Assembly: GCA_026709505.1 (NCBI GenBank)
Contig: JAPOSW010000052.1
Span: 1 to 39,999 of the forward strand
Length of the DNA: 39,999 bases
Source: Gammaproteobacteria bacterium
GTDB taxonomy: Bacteria > Pseudomonadota > Gammaproteobacteria > Arenicellales > Poriferihabitantaceae
Direction: 5' to 3'
Each line of letters opens with the position of its first letter. Within the stretch, counting starts at the first letter, position 1. The notes under the pieces were generated by a model, which did no database searches, was not told the origin of the DNA, and worked only from the letters and a program-made list of their open reading frames with translations. Shown piece after piece: positions 35,576 through 39,999 of this stretch. Made by a program: the position numbers and the translations under genes.

Positions 35576-36344
35576 TTAAAATAATAGGTGCATCCACTTG
35601 TGTCTCGTTCCCCCCCCCCCCGGGAATGAATTCTTTTGTCCAAACACTAGTGCTTCCGTCATGCTGGTGCGTAACTTCTCCGTCGAGCCCAAGTGGTAGA
35701 AATGAGAAAACACCCTGATTTCGTAATTTGAAAATGCCTCGTGCAAACGCTCGCTTTTTCGGTATTGGTTCTCCAACCACATTGAACAGACAAACGGGCA
35801 TGGCAAACTTTTCAAGCTATCCTCCGGCTGTATCGCGTTTTCTTCGTCCCATGAGTTGAAATAATCTGTAAAACGTCCTGCATAAGGTGGATCGCAATAA
35901 ACGAAATCGCTCGGGCTTCCTACAGAACGGTGTATTGAAACTTCCTTTCCTGTTGAAACGCACCAGTCCATTGAAAACAAGAACGGTTCAGGAAAAGAAA
36001 ATCCTGCGAATCGTGTTTCTCATTGAAATGTTCCCGAATTCGATAATAATGCTCTTGTCCGTTACGCATCAGTTCGACACCTTCCCGTTCCAGAAATGCC
36101 AGCACTGTGTTGCGGTTAAGGTTCGTTGCTATACCGCTTGATAAAAACGAATCAAGTGGGGGTTGGTATCACTCAATAAAGCCCGTTTTGGCTTGAAATT
36201 AAATGCAACGACCATAGAACCGACAAAAGGCTCAATCCAGCACTCTGAACCGTCCCACTTGACGCTGTCTCGAATGAAGAGAATGGCTTTGGTCTTGATG
36301 CCCTAGATCTTGAGTGGCGGGACCTGGATGGAGAAAGTGCCCAT
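35576..36344 (-). pseudogene. D12-class DNA adenine methyltransferase (Dam-like), decayed
   Basis: The gene can be read from ATG 36344 as MGTFSIQVPPLKI, then a TAG (36303-36305) at codon 14 where a Gln is expected, then GIKTKAILFIRDSVKWDG and IEPFVGSMVVAFNFKPKRAL, which is the AdoMet-binding FVGS region. A stop and frameshift follow FYQAV. The next part, NRNTVLAFLEREG to [19 protein letters not shown], is in another frame and stops soon after. About 45 residues are missing before [17 protein letters not shown], which holds the catalytic DPPY. The C-terminal part runs to STEKLRTSMTEALVFG and ends after a C12/G12 tract. The family methylates adenine, for restriction protection or regulation. 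At least a nonsense, a frameshift and an internal deletion make it inactive. Confidence 0.85.
35610..35621. repeat. Poly-C tract, 12 C, in the methyltransferase 3' end
   Basis: Exactly 12 C on the plus strand, so 12 G in the coding direction of the methyltransferase remnant, where it encodes PGGGG just before the stop. It is the second of three C12 tracts. It lies 36 bases upstream of the small remnant frame starting at 35574. Confidence 0.9.
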
Positions 36345-36435
36345 CCTCTCGCCCTGTTTACAGTCAATCGTGGGCAATCAGATCCTCATGCTTGAATCTC
36401 TGTCGGTTTTGCAATCAGGAAACCCGTTGTTAAAT

Positions 36436-37389
36436 CTAGGTTTGCGCCAATTCCTTGGGGAGGGTAAAACGCACACTCTCCTGCGTCCCATTCAATGACA
36501 CAATATCAAGGTTGGCAAAATCACGCAACCGGTCAATTACGTCTTTGACCAGGTCCTCCGGGGTGGATGCACCGGCTGTCACGCCAATTCGTCCGCCTTT
36601 TTTAAACCAGTCAAAATCCATGTCCAGAGGATCTTCAACCAGATAAGACGGTATATCCATCTCCAGTCCCAATTCACGTAATCGATTTGAATTGGAACTG
36701 TTGCGCGATCCCACAACCAGCAATATATCGATTTGCTTAGCCAGTTCCTTGACTGCACTCTGACGGTTCTGGGTTGCATAGCAGATATTTTTCAGATCCG
36801 GGCCGACTATTTTCGGGAAACGCTCGCGCAAGTGGGCGATCACTTCCTTGGTATCGTCAACAGAAAGAGTAGTCTGGGTTATGTAGGCAACTTTTTCTGG
36901 ATCACGGATATTCAGTGCATCCACATCCTCGATCTCGCTAATCAGGTGAACCGGCCCATCGATTTGACCCAGTGTACCTTCGATCTCAGGGTGGTTGGCA
37001 TGGCCGATCAGGACAATTTCATATCCTTGAGCAGAATATTTTTGACCCGCCCTATGTACCTTTGTTACTAGGGGGCACGTTGCATCCAGTGACTTCAGAT
37101 CGCGCTCGATTGCATTTCTTTCGACTTTTCTGGATACTCCGTGGGCGCTGAAAACGGTGACCGCACCGACCGGGATTTCCTCTATGTTTTCAACGAACAC
37201 GGCACCTTTTTTGCTGAGAGTTTCCAGAACTCGCCGATTGTGGACAATTTCGTGCTTGACGTAGACTGGGGGGCCGTATTTTTCCAAGGCCAGTTCGACG
37301 ATCTGGATGGCACGTTCAACACCAGCACAGAATCCTCTGGGTTGTGCGAGGACAACCTTTACATTTTCGTTAATACTAGGAGTTTCCAT
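36436..37389 (-). CDS. ispH: 4-hydroxy-3-methylbut-2-enyl diphosphate reductase (IspH/LytB)
   Basis: IspH performs the last step of the MEP pathway, making IPP and DMAPP, with a 4Fe-4S cluster. The 317-residue product has the three cluster-binding cysteines at C21 (QPRGFCAGVERAI), C105 (LDATCPLVTKVH) and C203 (NICYATQNRQ). It also has the catalytic HPEIEG, the TQTTLS motif and SSNSNRL. ATG 37389 is a good family match. It stands alone, flanked by the methyltransferase remnant and a gap. The gene is intact. Confidence 0.98.
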   Translation of the reverse strand: METPSINENVKVVLAQPRGFCAGVERAIQIVELALEKYGPPVYVKHEIVHNRRVLETLSKKGAVFVENIEEIPVGAVTVFSAHGVSRKVERNAIERDLKSLDATCPLVTKVHRAGQKYSAQGYEIVLIGHANHPEIEGTLGQIDGPVHLISEIEDVDALNIRDPEKVAYITQTTLSVDDTKEVIAHLRERFPKIVGPDLKNICYATQNRQSAVKELAKQIDILLVVGSRNSSNSNRLRELGLEMDIPSYLVEDPLDMDFDWFKKGGRIGVTAGASTPEDLVKDVIDRLRDFANLDIVSLNGTQESVRFTLPKELAQT

Positions 37390-38137
37390 AGTTTGTCCAT
37401 AAGCAAGAGAAGTCAGAATTTTTTAGCATACCATAAAATGGCGTCCACTCTATGCGATTCCGCTCTTGCGGCGTATTCTTTTTCTCCACTTCGAGACTCA
37501 AGATGTGGATAGGTCTCGGAAGACTCATACGGCATTGTTGTTACAGAAAAACTAGCCGGAGACTCTGCCATATCCGAAAGGGCAACGATGCCTATCATTA
37601 CCTGTACCGGGTTAGTCTTATACGGTGGGTTGGCGCACTGCCGATCTGCCTTTCGGTTCACAGGTTTAACTGCCGAAAAAACTGTCGACTTGTATGTACC
37701 ATCAGGGGAGGTAATCCGGGATCAGCAGAACCAAGACTTTTGTGCTGGAGCAAGTATTTATACTCTGCCTCAGATATTCAGGTGGCATGATCATGCCTCA
37801 AGGCTATCCCAATACCGATATGAGCGAGGTTTCTGAAGACCCAACGCATTTGCTCACAGCATCCATCGTTATGGAAGGATGCAAAGCCGATGATTCTCTC
37901 CGGGTCAGCGGCATCCCCTTGAAAGGCGTTGTCATGAAGGATGCGGGCTGAATAGGAATCCGGGGAAACAGCCGTTCCGACGCTGAAACGCATGAGTGCC
38001 CATGTCGATGCCGGCCTGAACAGACGGCAGGATTTCCTGGCAGTGACCCGGCCGGCAATTTGCCTGTTTTCTGGAAGACGAAACGGTTACAATACCCGCA
38101 ATTGCAGCAACTCGCGTCAAGCGATCCGGAGAAGGAA
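37390..38137. other. Region between ispH and the secreted protein, no confident gene
   Basis: A frame open from 37504 to 37836 on the plus strand reads DSYGIVVTEKLAGDSAISER, then ATMPIITCTGLVLYGG and LTAEKTVDLYVPSGEVI. Its composition resembles a secreted domain, but it has no signal peptide. It may be a remnant of a surface protein. A TACAAT -10-like box lies at 38088-38093 and GGAGAAGGA just before the ATG at 38138. Upstream of ispH nothing definite was seen. Confidence 0.35.
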
Positions 38138-38955
38138 ATGAAACAACTGATGAAACTCACCCCCCCCCCCCTCGTAAATTAACGGCACTGGCCGCCCTGC
38201 TGGCGGCAGTCCTGATGGCCGCACCGGTATGGGCGCAACAAACCGGGATGATTACAAGCTTCCCTCCAAATTCAGGAGGCGATTTTAAAATTACCAAAAC
38301 GGCAACGATAAACGGCAATCGTGAATGGGAAGTAGACTACACCGTGAATTTAGATGCGGCCATTAAGCAGAATTTGTTTAATTGCGGAAACGAAAGCCCC
38401 TCCATCCCCCCGGATCAATGCTCACCTTCGCCCTATACATTGAGGTATGGCGAGATTCCAAGCCAGACGGCTTGCCTGTTTAGTCAGCCACCTCAAGCAG
38501 CGATACGAGGAGTAAATGCAACCATTCCCCTAACTTCATGGCAGCAGACAGTCCGGGCCAGACCAGGCAGACAATATTGCATAGCCGTGTATTCAAGCGG
38601 CAGCGGAACTGAATTTCATAATAAGCCAATCGCTGCTGTTTGGTTCAGAACCCCCGCCGATCCCAATCCGCCCGCGTCCCCTGCGTGGATGGCGGAGGGG
38701 GAAGCTGGTCGATGTCCGCCAATACATGCGGCAACTAACCAACCATGTCAAGACGCATGCGGGGCGGTCTTGACTGCCGGACGGACTGGACCCCGGCGCA
38801 GCGTGTCCACTCGTTTCATGCGCTGCATCAATGGCGGCCAGAGACATCCGGGTGGTTTCAGAGCGCATGGCGAGGCATTCGGCTGCCGGAACGGGATCAG
38901 CGGGCATGGCATCGATACCGGCTGCCCTGCAGTGCACACTCCAGAGCGGCCATGA
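38138..38955 (+). CDS. Secreted protein with a poly-C tract in its signal peptide (frame off as read)
   Basis: A good ribosome site (GGAGAAGGA) precedes ATG 38138, which reads MKQLMKLT and then enters a run of 12 C. As read it ends after LVN at a TAA at 38180-38182. With 13 C or 10 C the frame becomes MKQLMKLTPPPPRKL followed by TALAALLAAVLMAAPVWA, a typical signal peptide with cleavage after VWA. The product then continues QQTGMITSFPPNSGGDFKI and so on to 38955 (about 272 residues). The mature part contains several Cys and a Tyr/Val-rich segment (GRQYCIAVYSSGSGTEFHNK), perhaps a beta-sandwich. After about 38690 the composition changes, so a second frameshift may exist. Function unknown; a surface-exposed or secreted antigen is likely. 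Confidence 0.65.
38160..38171 (+). repeat. Poly-C tract, 12 C, inside a signal-peptide region
   Basis: The tract begins after the second base of CTCA and ends before TCGTAAA. Twelve C puts the signal peptide out of frame with ATG 38138. Thirteen or ten C would join MKQLMKLT to RKLTALAALLAAVLM. This is the classic arrangement of a slipped-strand contingency locus. Confidence 0.9.
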
Positions 38956-39173
38956 TCGGGCATGGACAAGGGCGGCTTCCGGGCTGCCCTTTCCCGCAGT
39001 CGGGCCCCGCAGTTTTCAAGCCCATCATCCGGAAACTGCTGACCCCCGGACTGCCCGGGAATGAACGCCCGCCGTGCCGGCATTTCGGCGTGAGGGAAAC
39101 ACCCGGAAAACTGCCAGAGGCAGACGTGTACACATGAAAGGCTTGCAGAATAGCAGGCAGCCGATTTTGAAGT
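38956..39173. other. Short gap before hisC, no gene
   Basis: The stretch is G/C rich and holds overlapping open frames on both strands, none with a motif. It could be the decayed 3' part of the secreted-protein gene. Confidence 0.35.
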
Positions 39174-39999
39174 TCAAGCAGCAAGTATGCTTTTGAGCGC
39201 GGCCAGAAATCGTTCATTTTCCCCGGGCCTGCCGACTGTCACACGCAAGCATTGATCCAGCTGGTCGTCGGTACCATGCAGGTTCTTGATCAACACGCCT
39301 CGATTCAGGAGTTCACGATAGACTCGCGAGGCATCCGAAACTCGAAACAGATGGAAATTGGCCGCACTCGGAAAGACCGTGACCCCATCAACTGCCTGAA
39401 GTGCCTTGAACTGCTTCTCTCTTTCCCGGACGATTGAGGCAGTCTGTTGCTTCAGCAGATCAGCATTATCCAAAATCAATGATGCGCTCAGCTGCGTCAG
39501 GGAATTGATGTTGTACGGAAAGCGAACCTTGCTGATTTCCCGTCCCCACTCGCCATGAGCCACAGCCAGGCCCAGCCTCAGGCCTGCCAGCCCAGTCTTG
39601 CTCAGGGTTCTGATGACGACAAGGCTGGGACGTTTGGGCACCTCATTCAGATAGGAACTCTCGCTGAAGGCATGATATGCCTCGTCAATGACTACCAGTC
39701 CATTTGCGGCATCCAGAATCTCCTGAAGCACTGCCGTATCAAACAAGTTACCCGTTGGATTATTTGGATATGCGATGAAGATGCAAGCCGGATCGTAATG
39801 CCGAATGGTGCGAATCATTTCCTCGCCATCCAGGGAAAAGTCCTCCCTTAACGGCACCCCGATGAAACGAGTAGACGTGTACCGGCAAATTTGCCGGTAC
39901 ATTGAAAATGATGGCGATGGCGCAATGATCGTCCGGCCCCGTCCGCCCAGCATCAAAATCAGCATCTGGATCAGTTCATCGGATCCATTGCCCAGCACC
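39174..39999 (-). CDS. hisC: Histidinol-phosphate aminotransferase, 3' part
   Basis: HisC converts imidazole-acetol phosphate to histidinol phosphate in histidine synthesis, using pyridoxal phosphate. The visible 274 residues run off the right edge, so the start lies outside. Visible motifs are NGSDELIQMLILML, YPNNPTGNLFD, DEAYHAF, the pyridoxal-phosphate Lys region RTLSKTGLAGLRLG and the C-terminal LRVTVGRPGENERFLAAL. The gene ends at 39174. No frameshift is seen in the visible part. Confidence 0.95.
   Translation of the reverse strand, partial: VLGNGSDELIQMLILMLGGRGRTIIAPSPSFSMYRQICRYTSTRFIGVPLREDFSLDGEEMIRTIRHYDPACIFIAYPNNPTGNLFDTAVLQEILDAANGLVVIDEAYHAFSESSYLNEVPKRPSLVVIRTLSKTGLAGLRLGLAVAHGEWGREISKVRFPYNINSLTQLSASLILDNADLLKQQTASIVREREKQFKALQAVDGVTVFPSAANFHLFRVSDASRVYRELLNRGVLIKNLHGTDDQLDQCLRVTVGRPGENERFLAALKSILAA

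Noticed and set aside
38745-39137. 130-codon plus-strand frame after the secreted-protein gene
   Set aside because: It overlaps the end of that gene in another frame, is rich in Arg, Pro and Gly as chance G/C-rich frames are, and has no motif.

Overview
This window is from a gammaproteobacterial chromosome of roughly balanced base composition. The conserved core shows this. The run tRNA-Pro, tRNA-Arg, tRNA-His, tRNA-Leu, tig, clpP, clpX, lon, hupB, tRNA-Val, tRNA-Asp, ppiD (minus strand, 17751 down to 8038) is the arrangement known from Pseudomonas and relatives. The complete mlaFEDCB operon with an ibaG-type BolA gene, the E. coli-type pyrC and a monothiol grxD fit the same class. I cannot name genus or species from sequence alone. 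The accessory genes are heavily eroded, as in symbionts or lineages under relaxed selection.

Layout. 1-472: non-coding edge with a 12-C tract. 473-1525: pyrC. 2321-4104: a broken AAA ATPase plus TOPRIM-like (DUF3226) pair resembling a phage-defence cassette. 4522-7979: a near-perfect palindrome, a double-AAA+ ATPase and the remains of a WYL-type regulator. 8038-16927: the protein quality-control block (ppiD, hupB, lon, clpX, clpP, tig). 17018-17751: four tRNA genes, one of them (tRNA-Arg, UCU) split by a 302-nt group I intron. 17965-20506: htpG, converging on and overlapping tag. 20618-26727: a two-gene AddAB-like helicase/nuclease operon. 27295-28554: a broken PDDEXK_4 nuclease gene. 28708-29315: grxD and the BolA-family gene. 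29486-31078: an AAA-ATPase/PDDEXK_9 gene apparently inserted between mlaB and ibaG. 31133-34154: mlaFEDCB, transcribed on the minus strand. 34540-36344: a decayed restriction-modification-like island. 36436-37389: ispH. 37390-39173: remnants and a secreted protein whose signal peptide contains a 12-C tract. 39174-39999: the 3' part of hisC.

How the genes work together. Tig, ClpXP, Lon, PpiD and HtpG form a folding and proteolysis set. The Mla proteins maintain outer-membrane lipid asymmetry. GrxD and the BolA-family protein form a known iron-sulfur partnership. The AddAB-like pair should process double-strand breaks. Accessory loci (AAA/TOPRIM, AAA+/WYL, PDDEXK_4, DNA methyltransferase) look like foreign-DNA defence, and most carry frameshifts, stops or deletions.

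Two observations stand out. One is the group I intron in the anticodon of tRNA-Arg(UCU). The other is three separate C tracts of exactly 12 bases: one sits inside a signal-peptide coding region where adding one C or removing two would restore the reading frame, and one lies in the 3' end of a methyltransferase gene. These look like slipped-strand phase-variation sites, but homopolymer length errors in the assembly must be excluded first.
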